Positions 33,580 to 41,683 of a stretch of 41,683 nucleotides of DNA are shown piece after piece. Positions within the stretch are counted from its first letter, which is position 1, and each line of letters opens with the position of its first letter. The notes under the pieces are model-generated. The model saw only the letters and a program-made list of their open reading frames with translations. It searched no databases and was not told the DNA's origin. Source of the DNA: Rhodococcus sp. (in: high G+C Gram-positive bacteria) (GTDB lineage Bacteria; Actinomycetota; Actinomycetes; Mycobacteriales; Mycobacteriaceae); NCBI GenBank assembly GCA_004211695.1, contig SEEV01000016.1, forward strand, positions 1 to 41,683, in the 5' to 3' direction. The translations under genes were made by a program, and so were the position numbers.

Positions 33580-33860
33580 GGCCAGAGCGACATGGTTGAT
33601 GTCGTGGCCGGCACGATTCGACATCACGCCGTCTTGCCCTACCCGGTCATCCGCGCGTAGACCAAGCGCCAGTTTTCGGATAGACACTGCCGCGGAACGG
33701 TATTCAACCCTTCGGCGACACTGGGACGCATCTGTTCATGATCCCCGGGGTCGCGGAGATCGGCGGAGACGAGCCGGGGCCCGCGAAGTACCACGTGCTG
33801 GGGCCCGCTCGGCACTCCGGGCGCCCAGACGGGTGACACCCCAAGCGCCATCGGGGCCAG
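33580..33860 (-). pseudogene. CaiB/AMACR-type remnant (copy 3)
   Basis: An eroded N-terminal to central piece of a class III CoA-transferase/racemase gene. Readable blocks are GPRLVSADLRDPGDHEQ, then after an internal deletion RPSVAEGLN and CLSENWRLVYARMTG, then in another frame GQDGVMSNRAGHDINHVALAT. These match the order in the intact gene at 7357 (LVEADLKSS, RPGVTERL, NPRLIYARMTGWGQ, AGHDINYLSLTG), but the wording differs enough for a separate paralogue. The catalytic His block is present; the Asp and Glu blocks are gone. Confidence 0.7.
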
Positions 33861-33976
33861 CGAGCATGGCACACCGGCATCAGATTCATCGATACCGAGC
33901 ATCAAATTGACCTTCGGCTGCACCAGACCCATCGAGCCAACCATGGAGTAGTTCGGTCAGCGGCCGAGAGATGCGG

Positions 33977-34669
33977 TCAGCCCGCGTTCTTCTCGTCGTC
34001 GGTAGCCCACAGTCCGCGCTGCTCGAGGTCCTCGATCAAGTGATCCGCGCCGTCGAGGATGTGCGATTCCATGACAGTCTTGGCCTTCTTGCCCGCGCGC
34101 TTGCGCAAGGCCTCGAGCAGGACGGGATGTTCCTCGCGGGTGGTGGTGATGTGGCCCTCGATGGTGGCGTAGAAGCGGTTCGGAAGATTCGTGACGACGG
34201 ACCCCAGGAGGCGGGCAAGTCGCGGAGACTCCGCGGTCAGGTTGATTCTGCGGTGGAACGCGTGACCGAGGGAGGCGATCCGTTCCGTGTCGCCCTGGGC
34301 GATGGCGTCCTGGTGCTGCTGGAGGATTCCCTCGAGCTCGGCGATCTGCTGGGGCGTGATGTTCTTCGCGGCGCGGGCGGCCAGTTCACCGGCCAGTTGC
34401 GCCTGAGCCCAGAAGAGGTCGCGCACGTCCTGCTTGGTGAACGGGGCCACGACGAAGCCTCGCCGGGGAACCATCTCGACAAAGCCTTCGCTCCGAAGCG
34501 CCAGGAGCCCCTCGCGGACGGGCGTCGTGCTGACTCCCACGGCTTCGGCGATCCGCTCGATGCGGAGGAAATCGCCTGCACGCACCTCGCCGGAAATGAT
34601 CATCTCGCGTACGTACGAGGCAACTTCCTCTGGAAGTTGCTGTCGCCTTGGTCTATCAATCAGGGCCAT
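33977..34669 (-). CDS. FadR-subfamily GntR regulator (FCD domain)
   Basis: A 230-residue regulator. The winged helix spans about residues 8-75 (LPEEVASYVREMIISGEV, IAEAVGVSTTPVREGLLAL, MVPRRGFVVAPF), and the FCD domain spans about 85-215 (ELAARAAKNI, LGHAFHRRINLTAESPRLARLL, HPVLLEALRKR). The FHRRIN segment holds a likely metal-ligand His. ATG 34669 is chosen; a GTG four codons earlier abuts the AGGAAGG site too closely, though the chosen ATG is rather far from it. A close paralogue lies at 37851. GATA-TAATG-TATC upstream may be its operator. Effector unknown. Confidence 0.88.
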   Translation of the reverse strand: MALIDRPRRQQLPEEVASYVREMIISGEVRAGDFLRIERIAEAVGVSTTPVREGLLALRSEGFVEMVPRRGFVVAPFTKQDVRDLFWAQAQLAGELAARAAKNITPQQIAELEGILQQHQDAIAQGDTERIASLGHAFHRRINLTAESPRLARLLGSVVTNLPNRFYATIEGHITTTREEHPVLLEALRKRAGKKAKTVMESHILDGADHLIEDLEQRGLWATDDEKNAG

Positions 34670-34700
34670 AGTCGGTCGCACCTTCCTGGCTCAGAGCCTC

Positions 34701-34713
34701 GATATAATGTATC
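34701..34713. promoter_or_regulatory. Quasi-palindrome in the gntR promoter
   Basis: GATA-TAATG-TATC, five of six base pairs symmetrical, lies about 32-44 bases before the regulator's start. The core ATATAATGT resembles ATATACTGT in the operator candidate at 38581, which precedes the paralogous regulator. It is a likely autoregulatory site. Confidence 0.45.
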
Positions 34714-34881
34714 AATCGCCCACAGCCAGGCGGCGAGCGGCCTACGCGTCGTCGATCCGATCCATTCGCCGCGATATCTGGTGCTGTTATGCGGCCTCGC
34801 GAACTCTTCCAGCGGGCCGGCGTCGATCGGCAGCCGTGATGTCGTCTGTCGACGTAGTCCACTATCTCGTGAATCTTGGAT

Positions 34882-34899
34882 TGCCGGCGTAAGCCGGCA
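34882..34899. terminator. Small GC-rich hairpin
   Basis: TGCCGGC, loop GTAA, GCCGGCA forms a perfect 7-bp stem downstream of the alpha/beta hydrolase gene (leftward). It could end that transcript; no T run is present. Confidence 0.35.
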
Positions 34900-35148
34900 T
34901 GGCCGGAGTGAGCGAGCGGATATTGCAGACGGGTTTGTGGAGGTGGCCGGTATGTCACCGACCACCTTCCTCTGCGGTGCCAGAGCCACCCGGGTGGCGC
35001 CGCGAACCTCAAGCACTTCGAACTCAACTTCACTGGAGGCGCTGCGGAAGGCATTCGGTCGGACGGCCCACCATTTCAGAACGGAATCGGACCACCGATG
35101 CAACCAAGCTCGGCCCATGGCCAGTGGCATTTGAGGATCTCGGTGGCT

Positions 35149-36048
35149 TCAGCGACAGGATTCAACAACGTCGTCGTCGAGAAATCCCTTCAATCCGCCA
35201 CTGAAGACGTCGTTGTCGTCGCCGGCAACCATATGACCAGCCCCAGCGACGTCGATCAGCTTGGCGGTCGGGATCAACGCGAGCAGTTCCTTGGCGCCCT
35301 CTTCACTGACCACATGAGATTGCTTGCCCCGAACGAGCATCGTCGGAACGGTGACCGCGGCGGCGGCCGCCCGAGCGCGTTCGTATCGCACGATCGAATC
35401 GGCCTGTCGAGTCGGCTCGTCGCCCTGGCGTAGGAACGCCGGATCCCAATGCCAATACCAGCGACCATCACGCAGGCGGAGATTTTTGCGCAACCCCTGC
35501 GGGTTGGGCTTGCGGACACGGTTCGGGGTATACGCCGCGATCGCCGCTGCAGCATCGTCGAGGCTCTCGAAACCATCGAGACCACTACGCATGAAGGCCA
35601 TGATCTCCGCGGTGCCGGCGGTTTCGACCTTCGGTGCGATGTCGACCAAGACCAGACCGCGAGCGAGGTCGGGATTCTCCCCTTGCCCGATCAACGACGT
35701 CATCCCGCCCATCGAGGCACCGACGAGTACCGGCTTCTCCCCCAGTTCGCCGATGATCGAGGTCAGGTCGGCGACCAGGGCATCGATGCCGTAGTCCCCG
35801 TCCGGTGCCCACTGACTGTCGCCGTGCCCACGTGCATCCAGAGCGATGGCGGACCAGCCGTCCGCCGCGAGACTGCGCCCGGTGTTCCGCCAGGAATGCC
35901 GGGTCTGCCCGCCGCCGTGCAGCAACAGGACCAAGCCTTTCCTGTCGACACCCGATCCGCCGGCGCCCTGAGACGGTGGATCCCACCGGTCGGCGGCAAG
36001 CGTGACACCGTCACCGCGAAATTCGGACTGCGTGACTACGGGATCCAT
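35149..36048 (-). CDS. Alpha/beta hydrolase
   Basis: A 299-residue alpha/beta-hydrolase-fold enzyme, probably an esterase, C-C hydrolase or lactonase. The oxyanion segment LLLHGGGQTRHSW is at residues 41-53, and the nucleophile Ser112 lies in VGASMGGMTS. The acid is probably near VRGKQSHVVS, and the base is His in DVAGAGHMVAGD near the C-terminus. DARGHGDSQWAP is a typical cap-side motif. ATG 36048 is chosen because GAGGAA lies 5 bases before it; an in-frame start at 36081 has no site. It lies downstream of the CaiB gene on the same strand after a 190-base gap. Substrate unknown; an ester or ring-cleavage product would fit the setting. Confidence 0.88.
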   Translation of the reverse strand: MDPVVTQSEFRGDGVTLAADRWDPPSQGAGGSGVDRKGLVLLLHGGGQTRHSWRNTGRSLAADGWSAIALDARGHGDSQWAPDGDYGIDALVADLTSIIGELGEKPVLVGASMGGMTSLIGQGENPDLARGLVLVDIAPKVETAGTAEIMAFMRSGLDGFESLDDAAAAIAAYTPNRVRKPNPQGLRKNLRLRDGRWYWHWDPAFLRQGDEPTRQADSIVRYERARAAAAAVTVPTMLVRGKQSHVVSEEGAKELLALIPTAKLIDVAGAGHMVAGDDNDVFSGGLKGFLDDDVVESCR

Positions 36049-36240
36049 AAATTTCCTCACAAATATCATCGAGTTGAACAATCCATGTCGTCAGACATCT
36101 GATCACTCGCACCCGCCTGCGATGCAAACGCACAAATCACCCGTACAGCAGCTGGATGCATGGGCAAATACCCGCCTTACGGCAGTGCACAAACGAATTC
36201 GTTGAGGGAACGGCTTAGCCCCAGCGCCGCCCCTGATGCC

Positions 36241-37410
36241 TCAGGAGGCGAACAGCACACCCTCTGCGATCAGGTCTCGGATGTGTTGCTGGTCCATGAC
36301 CTCACCTGCAACTTCGCGTGTGTGCTCGCCCACCCGCGGCGTTGTTCCACTTCGGTGCGGCCGGCTGCCGTCGAAACGCCACGGGGGCCGGACCAGCGCC
36401 AGACCATCCTCCTCGGGCTCAGTTATCTCGAGCAAACGAACTTGCGGGTGCTCAAGGTATCCCGACATCGTCATTACCGGGGCGAAGGGGACGTCGTGCT
36501 TGTCCAACAGCTTCTCCCACTCCTCGGCGGGACGTTCGGCGAAGGCAGCCTCCACAATTGGCACGAGTTCGAAATAGTTCTCAGTTCGTAGTGCGTAGGT
36601 CGCAAATCTCGGGTCCTGGGCGAGTTCCGGCTGGTCGAGAACGAGTGTGAACGAATGCCAGAATTTCTGCGACGACGAGAGATGGACCGCGATCGCTTCT
36701 CCTGATTCCGTGCTGAGGACGAAGTTCTGACCTTGTGGACGCCGACTGTTCAGATCCGGATCGACCCGGCCGTCGTCGTAGTACTGGGTGATGGCATCGG
36801 TGGTCAGCGCGCTGATCGCCTCGATGAGGGATGTCTCCACCTGCACTCCCTCGCCGGTCGCACCGCGGCCGACGAGTGCGGCCAGAACACCGGTCACCGT
36901 CATCAGACCAGTCAGCAGGTCTGCCATACAGGTGCCCGAAAGCTGCGCATTTCCGCGGGGGCTCAGGATCGAATAGATGCCACCGAAAGCCTGGCCCATC
37001 GTGTCGTAGGCAGGACGCTGCGCCATCGGGCCGGCCGGACCAAACCCAGTTACCGAGGTATAGATGATGTCGGCGCGCGCAGAGCGACACACCTCGTAGC
37101 CCAGACCGAGCGCTTCGACCTTCCCAGGCCGCATGTTTTCCACTATCACGTCGAATCGCGGGATCAGCGAACGTACCAGATCGACGCCCTCCGAACGTTT
37201 GATGTCAACGGCTAGGCTGCGCTTGCCCGCGTTGTACTGCCGGAAGTACGTCTCCAGTTCATTCTTCCCTCGCCGGAAGTCGTCGCCGACCCCCGGTCGT
37301 TCCACCTTGACCACGTCGGCCCCGAGCGCCGCCAACATGGAGGTCCCAAAAGGCGCCGAGATGTACCCGCCGAGCTCGAGCACCCTGATACCGGTCAACG
37401 GCTGCCGCAT
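36241..37410 (-). CDS. CaiB/BaiF CoA-transferase (class III)
   Basis: A 389-residue class III CoA-transferase, moving CoA between two carboxylic acids. MLAALGADVVKVERPG is the CoA-binding start, followed by NAGKRSLAVDIK, VENMRPGKVEALGLGY, YTSVTGFGPAGP and the active-site Asp164 in GTCMADLLTG, equal in context to Asp169 of formyl-CoA transferase. The racemase-type AGHDIN motif is absent, so this is a transferase type, unlike the gene at 7357. GAGGAGC lies 5 bases before the ATG at 37410. A GCAC-ATATA-type palindrome lies 100 bases upstream. It allows activation of an acid without ATP. Confidence 0.9.
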   Translation of the reverse strand: MRQPLTGIRVLELGGYISAPFGTSMLAALGADVVKVERPGVGDDFRRGKNELETYFRQYNAGKRSLAVDIKRSEGVDLVRSLIPRFDVIVENMRPGKVEALGLGYEVCRSARADIIYTSVTGFGPAGPMAQRPAYDTMGQAFGGIYSILSPRGNAQLSGTCMADLLTGLMTVTGVLAALVGRGATGEGVQVETSLIEAISALTTDAITQYYDDGRVDPDLNSRRPQGQNFVLSTESGEAIAVHLSSSQKFWHSFTLVLDQPELAQDPRFATYALRTENYFELVPIVEAAFAERPAEEWEKLLDKHDVPFAPVMTMSGYLEHPQVRLLEITEPEEDGLALVRPPWRFDGSRPHRSGTTPRVGEHTREVAGEVMDQQHIRDLIAEGVLFAS

Positions 37411-37850
37411 GTTGCTCCTCATTCATCGCGTGCGATTGTCGAGCGGGCGACTCCAGTCGAGGCATCGGTGGGACACTCGTCGGCTGGAGTCGAAAACGTC
37501 CGCTTGCCAGCACTATATATTATGCTTTGGACTTTTGCTATGGTTGCCACTGCCTTTGTTCGCAGTAGCGACTGAACCCCCGACGGTGCAGGACAACCCG
37601 TCAGGCTCACTCTCCGGCGACGCCCCACCTGGGCACTACTGCCCTCTATGTCACTCGGCTTGGCGCCCGTCACGCCATGGCCCAGGGCTCTCTTCGCTTG
37701 AGGGAGGGGAGTTGGCGATTGAGGCGAACGATCGATCTTTATGTCAACGTGGGATTCGAGTGGTGCGCCGCCAGGACGTCCGCCCCGGTCAGTTGCTCGC
37801 CACTGCGTTGCGCCGCGGGCGGGACCAAGCAGGTCTAGAGGTCGTGAGGA
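37411..37850. other. Intergenic region between gntR and caiB
   Basis: About 440 bases between the end of the GntR gene and the CaiB start, both leftward. Apart from the palindrome at 37510-37525 no gene or clear terminator was found. A plus-strand open stretch near 37740-37860 has protein-like wording (VVRRQDVRPGQLLATAL) but no recognisable family. Confidence 0.35.
37510..37525. promoter_or_regulatory. Operator candidate upstream of caiB
   Basis: GCACTATATATTATGC, six of eight base pairs symmetrical. It matches the site at 38581-38596 at 13 of 16 bases. One lies before the CaiB gene and the other before the GntR gene that precedes it, so both are probably bound by that regulator. Confidence 0.55.
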
Positions 37851-38546
37851 TCAGGCGCTCTTCCCGCGATCCTGCTGCGGCAGGCTTTCGATCAACCGAG
37901 CAGCACCGCTGGCGACGTGGGTCTCCATGATCAAGCTCGCCCGCCGCGAGTCGCGCTTGCGGAGCGCGTCGACGATCTCGTGGTGCTCCTGGCTCGTGGC
38001 AGCGACCTGGCGTTCGATGCTCGCGTAGAAGCGATTGGGGAGTTGTTTCACCACAGCTCCGAGCAGTATGGCGAGGCGACGAGAGTCTGCGGCCAAATTG
38101 ATCTGCCGATGAAATTCGTGGCCGAGATCGGCAACCGTAGATGCGTCATTTCGATCCACAGCACCCTGGTATCGCTCCAGCAGACCCTCGAGAATTTCAA
38201 GGCGCGCATGCGTCATAGACTTCGCCGCGCGCGCTGCTAGCTCGCCGGCAAGCTTGCCCTGGACCCAGAAGAGATCTGACAGATCTTGCTCGGCGAAGGG
38301 GGCAACAACGAAGCCGCGGCGGGGAACGAGCTCGACGAAACCTTCGTTGCGGAGCGACAGCATTCCTTCGCGTACTGGCGTGTTGCTGACTCCGACTGCC
38401 TCTTGAATGGACTCCGTCCGCACAAACTCACCCGGCTTGATATCGCCGGAGATGATCAGCTCGCGCACGTAGGAGGCGACCTCCTCGGAGAGCTGCTGAC
38501 GCCCGCCGCGACGTCGAGCAGTGCCTCCTACGTTGCCCTCTTTCAC
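37851..38546 (-). CDS. FadR-subfamily GntR regulator (FCD domain)
   Basis: A 231-residue paralogue of the regulator at 33977. The winged helix is LSEEVASYVRELIISGDI, IQEAVGVSNTPVREGMLSL, LVPRRGFVVAPF; the FCD domain includes LGHEFHRQINLAADSRRLAILL and EIVDALRKRDSRRASLIMETH. Most positions in the DNA-recognition helix agree between the two, so they may share or compete for sites. The start is GTG at 38546; a later start at the basic segment before LSEEV is possible. It lies upstream of the CaiB and hydrolase genes on the same strand, with related palindromes before itself and before CaiB. This suggests that it autoregulates and controls them. Confidence 0.88.
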   Translation of the reverse strand: MKEGNVGGTARRRGGRQQLSEEVASYVRELIISGDIKPGEFVRTESIQEAVGVSNTPVREGMLSLRNEGFVELVPRRGFVVAPFAEQDLSDLFWVQGKLAGELAARAAKSMTHARLEILEGLLERYQGAVDRNDASTVADLGHEFHRQINLAADSRRLAILLGAVVKQLPNRFYASIERQVAATSQEHHEIVDALRKRDSRRASLIMETHVASGAARLIESLPQQDRGKSA

Positions 38547-38580
38547 GCCTGACCTCTCGAAGACGAGTCAACTACATGAA

Positions 38581-38596
38581 GCACAATATACTGTGC
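38581..38596. promoter_or_regulatory. Operator candidate upstream of the second FCD-gntR
   Basis: GCACAATATACTGTGC, seven of eight base pairs symmetrical, lies 35-50 bases before the regulator's GTG. It matches the site before the CaiB gene at 13 of 16 bases. It also lies between this gene and the 3' end of the acyl-CoA dehydrogenase gene. Confidence 0.6.
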
Positions 38597-38791
38597 GCTC
38601 ATACCGAGACAAGTTTCGGACAGTTGCAACCTTCCGAGTTTCGGACACCGAGCATCGAGTTGCTCCACCCCGCCATCCCTGCAGAACTGTCTACCCGCAT
38701 CCTGTCACGTCGAGGACATCGGTCGGATTGATCCGAGTCGGGAGTCACTCGACACCCGAATTGCAAGCATTCACCGCTCCCGCGTGCGTCG

Positions 38792-39985
38792 TCATATCGC
38801 GTAATCCTTGAGCAGGCTGCGACCGATGATCATCTTCTGAATGTCGGAGGTGCCCTCCCCGATCAGCATGAACGCCGACTCGCGGTAGAGGCGTTCGATC
38901 TCGTACTCCTTGGAGTAGCCGTATCCGCCGTGGATCCGGAAGGACGCCTCGACGACCTCACTGCAGTACTCCGAGGCGATCATCTTGGCCATGCCGGCTT
39001 CAACGTCCATACGGCGACCGGTGTCCTTCAGACGCGCGGCGCGGACCATCATGTTGTGTGCGGTCTCGACCTTGCTCGCCATCTCTGCGATCCGGAACAG
39101 GATCGCCTGGTGCTCGGCGATCGGCTTGCCGAAAGTCTGGCGTTGCTGGGCGTACAGGACGCCGAGTTCGAAGGCCCGCCACGCGATACCGCACGCCCGG
39201 GCGGCGACGTTGACCCGCCCGACTTCGACTCCGTCCATCATGTGGAAGAAGCCCTTGCCGGGCTCATTGCCGAGGATCTGGTAGGCCGAGACCCGGTGCT
39301 CGTCGAGGATGAGCTCGGTCGTCTCGACGCCCTTGTAGCCCATCTTGTCGATCTTGCCTGGCACGGTGACTCCCTGTGCGGTCTCCCCGAACCCTGGCTT
39401 TTTCTCAATAAGGAAGGTCGTCAGGTTCTTGTAGACCGAGTCCGAACCCTCGTCGGTTTTGCACAGCAGTGCGACCAGGGTCGAGGTGGCGCCGTTGGTC
39501 AGCCACATCTTCTGCCCGGTGATCGAGTAGTACCCGTCGTCCTGCCTGACCGCTTTGGTCGACACCGCGGATACGTCCGAACCCAGCCCGGGCTCGGACA
39601 TCGAGAAGGCGCCACGCATCTCACCGGTCGCCATGCGAGGGAGATACTTCTGCTTCTGTTCCTCGGTGCCGTGCTGCATCAGCATGTAGGCGACGATGAA
39701 GTGGGTATTGATGACGCCGGAGACGCTCATCCAGCCGCGGGCGATCTCCTCCACGCACAGCGCATAGGTGAGCAGGGACTCCCCCAGTCCGCCGTACTCC
39801 TCGGGGATCATCAGGCCGAAGACGCCGAGTTCTTTGAGACCCTCGATGATTTCCGTTGGATACTCGTCGGCGTGTTCGAGCTTCTGCGCCTCGGGAATGA
39901 TCCGATCGTCGGTGAACTTTTTCACCGTCTCGAGGATCTGGATTTGGATATCGGTCAGGTTTTCGGTCTGACAAAGCGTCGCCAT
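38792..39985 (-). CDS. Acyl-CoA dehydrogenase
   Basis: A 397-residue acyl-CoA dehydrogenase. It shows the N-terminal helices, MIPEEYGGLGES, the FAD-contact motif FSMSEPGLGSDVSAV, the beta domain (LTTFLIEKKPGFG), RQTFGKPIAEHQAI, IHGGYGYSKEYEIERLYRES and a C-terminal GEGTSDIQK with the standard catalytic Glu. In that respect it differs from the other two dehydrogenases in the window. ATG 39985 is chosen since the domain starts soon after and AGGAAGAA lies upstream; longer in-frame sequence to 40069 overlaps the previous gene. It follows the ligase-like gene by 80 bases on the same strand and presumably oxidises its product. Confidence 0.92.
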   Translation of the reverse strand: MATLCQTENLTDIQIQILETVKKFTDDRIIPEAQKLEHADEYPTEIIEGLKELGVFGLMIPEEYGGLGESLLTYALCVEEIARGWMSVSGVINTHFIVAYMLMQHGTEEQKQKYLPRMATGEMRGAFSMSEPGLGSDVSAVSTKAVRQDDGYYSITGQKMWLTNGATSTLVALLCKTDEGSDSVYKNLTTFLIEKKPGFGETAQGVTVPGKIDKMGYKGVETTELILDEHRVSAYQILGNEPGKGFFHMMDGVEVGRVNVAARACGIAWRAFELGVLYAQQRQTFGKPIAEHQAILFRIAEMASKVETAHNMMVRAARLKDTGRRMDVEAGMAKMIASEYCSEVVEASFRIHGGYGYSKEYEIERLYRESAFMLIGEGTSDIQKMIIGRSLLKDYAI

Positions 39986-40065
39986 CGTCGTTGTTCTTCC
40001 TCTGTTCGGGCTGTTATTGCACATTTCCTGGACAACGCCGGTGGTGCCTCGAGCGTGAGAGAGCC

Positions 40066-41463
40066 TCAAGCGTGAGAAAGCACTGTCGTCGACGTGAACG
40101 CGACGAGTTTGCGGATGCTCTCGACTGCTCGCAGTGGATCGGAGTACGTCGGCACTCCGGCTGCGAGCAATGCGGTTCGTGGGTGTCCGCTGCCACCGGT
40201 CCAGGAAACGAAGAAGGGTTTGGTCGTGGAGTTCCGGAGTTTCACGAGGCTCTCGACGATTTGTTCCGCGCCGTTGTCCGCGTTTCCCATGACCACCAGC
40301 ACCACGTCGGTCTCCGCGTTGTCGTTGACGATGTGGAGGGTGCGTTCCAGCAGCGCAAGTTCGTTGATCATGGCGCCGGTGACATCGATCGGGTTTTTGA
40401 CCGAGCCGAAGTACGGTAGGGCCGCTGCCAGGCTCTCGCGATCGTTCTCACTCGTCCAGGTATCGACTGTGAGCCCTCTGCTGACGGCATAGTCGGCGGC
40501 GAGCGCACCGGCTCCGCCCGAGAGGGTCACGACGGTGACGCGGCTTCCCGCAGGCGTGCGGCCGTCGGCAAATGCCAACGCGGTGTCGGCCATTTCTTCC
40601 ATGCTGTGCACACGGGTAGCACCCTCGTCCACGGTTGCCCTCTCGAAATCCCGGTCGTCTCCGGCAACACTGCCCGTGTGGGCGGCGACGGCCCGCTCTC
40701 CCGCGGAGGTTCGACCGGATTTGAGAAGCACCAGGGGCTTGTTTGCCCGGGCAGCAGACTTCGACAGTTCGGTCAGCGCCTCCAGGTCCTTACAGCCTTC
40801 GATATGTCCCAGCAGGATCTTCACGCCGTCGTCGTCGACCAGTGCTCGGAGCATTTCTGTGACGGTCACATCGGCTTCGTTGCCGGTGTTGGCGAAATGG
40901 CTCACGCCCAGGCCCGAGTTGTTCATCGTGCTGAAGGTGAACGTGCCGACCGCGCCGCTCTGGGTGACGAGGGCGATCGGTGAGGTGGGTCGTTCGCTCT
41001 CGTCGTCGAAGGCGGTGGAGAAGGTTGCGAAGGAGCGTTCGGCTGCACCGAAGGTGCCCAGGCAGTTCGGGCCGACGACTCGCATTCCCGCCTGACGGGC
41101 GAGGGAGGCGATCTCGTCCTGCAGGCGCTGCCCTTCTCCGCCGACCTCACCGAAGCCGGATGCGAAGATGGTGACGGCTCCGACACCGGCCTGGGCGCAG
41201 GCGGAGACGGCTTCGCGCACCGCCGGGGCCGGAACGACGATGATGGCAAGGTCTACCGGGCCGGGCACGTCGGCGATGTTGCGATATGCACTGAAACCCT
41301 GTACTTCGTCGCGGCGGGGATTCACCGCGTAGACCTGCCCTGGGTAGTCGAACTTCTTCAGGTAGGCCAGTGGTCGTCCCGAGAGCTTGTCGGGGTCCGA
41401 CGAGGCTCCGTAGACGGCAATGCTGCGAGGCCGGAAGTAGAGATCGGCGGCCGAGCGGGTCAT
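40066..41463 (-). CDS. ADP-forming acyl-CoA ligase alpha part (no ATP-grasp domain)
   Basis: A 465-residue protein equivalent to the alpha half of the other two ligases. It has the CoA-binding domain ([29 protein letters not shown]) and the succinyl-CoA-ligase-like domains ([24 protein letters not shown] with the probable phospho-His; [18 protein letters not shown]). It ends at [10 protein letters not shown], where the fused enzymes continue into the ATP-grasp domain. A separate beta subunit is not seen in the window but could lie beyond its edge. Without one it could not use ATP. The ATG at 41463 overlaps the stop of the enoyl-CoA hydratase by 4 bases (ATGA), so they are coupled. The dehydrogenase follows. 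Confidence 0.87.
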   Translation of the reverse strand: MTRSAADLYFRPRSIAVYGASSDPDKLSGRPLAYLKKFDYPGQVYAVNPRRDEVQGFSAYRNIADVPGPVDLAIIVVPAPAVREAVSACAQAGVGAVTIFASGFGEVGGEGQRLQDEIASLARQAGMRVVGPNCLGTFGAAERSFATFSTAFDDESERPTSPIALVTQSGAVGTFTFSTMNNSGLGVSHFANTGNEADVTVTEMLRALVDDDGVKILLGHIEGCKDLEALTELSKSAARANKPLVLLKSGRTSAGERAVAAHTGSVAGDDRDFERATVDEGATRVHSMEEMADTALAFADGRTPAGSRVTVVTLSGGAGALAADYAVSRGLTVDTWTSENDRESLAAALPYFGSVKNPIDVTGAMINELALLERTLHIVNDNAETDVVLVVMGNADNGAEQIVESLVKLRNSTTKPFFVSWTGGSGHPRTALLAAGVPTYSDPLRAVESIRKLVAFTSTTVLSHA

Positions 41464-41683
41464 GAGTAGGCCTCGGTCCGGAATACCGGTGCCCGCCTCT
41501 CCCGATGGGAGGCAACACCTTCGCGGACGTCGGGGCCTCCGAAGCCGAGGAACTCGAGCGCTAATACTGCAACGGCACTTGCTTGACAGGTAGTCGATAC
41601 TGGTTGGGTGGTCCTCGATCTGGTTGTTGCCGAGTTGGAAGCGTTGCATGAGCGGATCTCCGGTCGGTTCGTCCGGTCGGAAC
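41460..41683 (-). CDS. Enoyl-CoA hydratase, C-terminal part (runs off the window)
   Basis: The frame is open from the window edge to the TGA at 41460-41462. Its last 40 or so residues, [24 protein letters not shown] and then VFRTEAYS, match the C-terminal helix of crotonase-family hydratases. The more upstream part visible here has no clear family resemblance and may be linker or damaged. The stop overlaps the ligase start (ATGA). A hydratase here would complete the ligase-dehydrogenase-hydratase set of this block. Confidence 0.6.
   Translation of the reverse strand, partial: SDRTNRPEIRSCNASNSATTRSRTTQPVSTTCQASAVAVLALEFLGFGGPDVREGVASHRERRAPVFRTEAYS

Larger units (their letters stand above)
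34670..35148. other. Intergenic region with no supported gene
   Basis: About 480 bases between the GntR start and the end of the hydrolase gene. It contains the quasi-palindrome at 34701-34713 and a 7-bp hairpin at 34882-34899 (TGCCGGC, loop GTAA). Open frames on both strands lack any family resemblance or coherent codon bias. Confidence 0.4.

Noticed and set aside
34660-35130. A 156-codon minus-strand frame between gntR and the hydrolase
   Set aside because: No recognisable domain, irregular codon use, and it overlaps the gntR promoter.

Overview
The window looks like accessory, catabolic DNA from a high-GC actinomycete, probably a Rhodococcus/Gordonia/Nocardia-type genome. This is inferred from the strong G/C bias at third codon positions, GTG/TTG starts, and a gene content dominated by CoA-thioester chemistry, FadR-type GntR regulators, a 3-ketosteroid-dehydrogenase-like flavoprotein and an actinobacterial long-form GAPDH fragment. 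No rRNA, tRNA, CRISPR array or intact transposase was seen.

Layout. (1) 0-1.5 kb: a broken zeta-toxin gene behind an intact HTH antitoxin-like gene with a palindromic operator. (2) 1.8-18 kb: a catabolic block that starts with a FadR-type GntR regulator. Leftward genes are an ADP-forming acyl-CoA ligase, a MaoC hydratase, an acyl-CoA dehydrogenase, an AMACR-type CaiB enzyme, an MFS transporter and an MmgE/PrpD protein. Rightward genes are a cysteine-less thiolase fold, a DUF35 protein without zinc cysteines, a KstD-like flavoprotein, a YciI protein and a frameshifted MFS transporter. One sequence pattern (TCAATGG, 5 bases, CCA) recurs at four promoters here and is the best candidate operator of the GntR regulator. 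(3) 2.8-3.7 kb and 18-20 kb: gene graveyards with CaiB, GntR, MmgE/PrpD and GAPDH pieces. (4) 20-24 kb: a lactonase-like hydrolase coupled to a stub of a 3-hydroxyisobutyrate-type dehydrogenase, then two MHS-family transporters. (5) 24.2-33.2 kb: a rightward pathway block of aldehyde dehydrogenase, 3-hydroxyisobutyrate-family dehydrogenase, HutC-type GntR regulator, acyl-CoA dehydrogenase, a second ADP-forming ligase and a fused enoyl-CoA hydratase/3-hydroxyacyl-CoA dehydrogenase. (6) 33.2-34 kb: MFS and CaiB remnants. (7) 34-41.7 kb: two paralogous FCD-GntR regulators, an alpha/beta hydrolase, a formyl-CoA-transferase-type CaiB, an acyl-CoA dehydrogenase, an ADP-forming ligase alpha part without ATP-grasp, and the C-terminus of an enoyl-CoA hydratase running off the edge.

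How it may work: three separate modules each pair an ADP-forming acyl-CoA ligase with an acyl-CoA dehydrogenase and a hydratase, each with its own GntR control. This suggests uptake, CoA activation, desaturation, hydration and C-C cleavage of organic acids, perhaps branched or alicyclic. The substrates cannot be read from sequence. The Cys-less thiolase/Zn-less DUF35 pair beside the KstD-like gene is the most unusual part and may be an aldolase-type C-C lyase.
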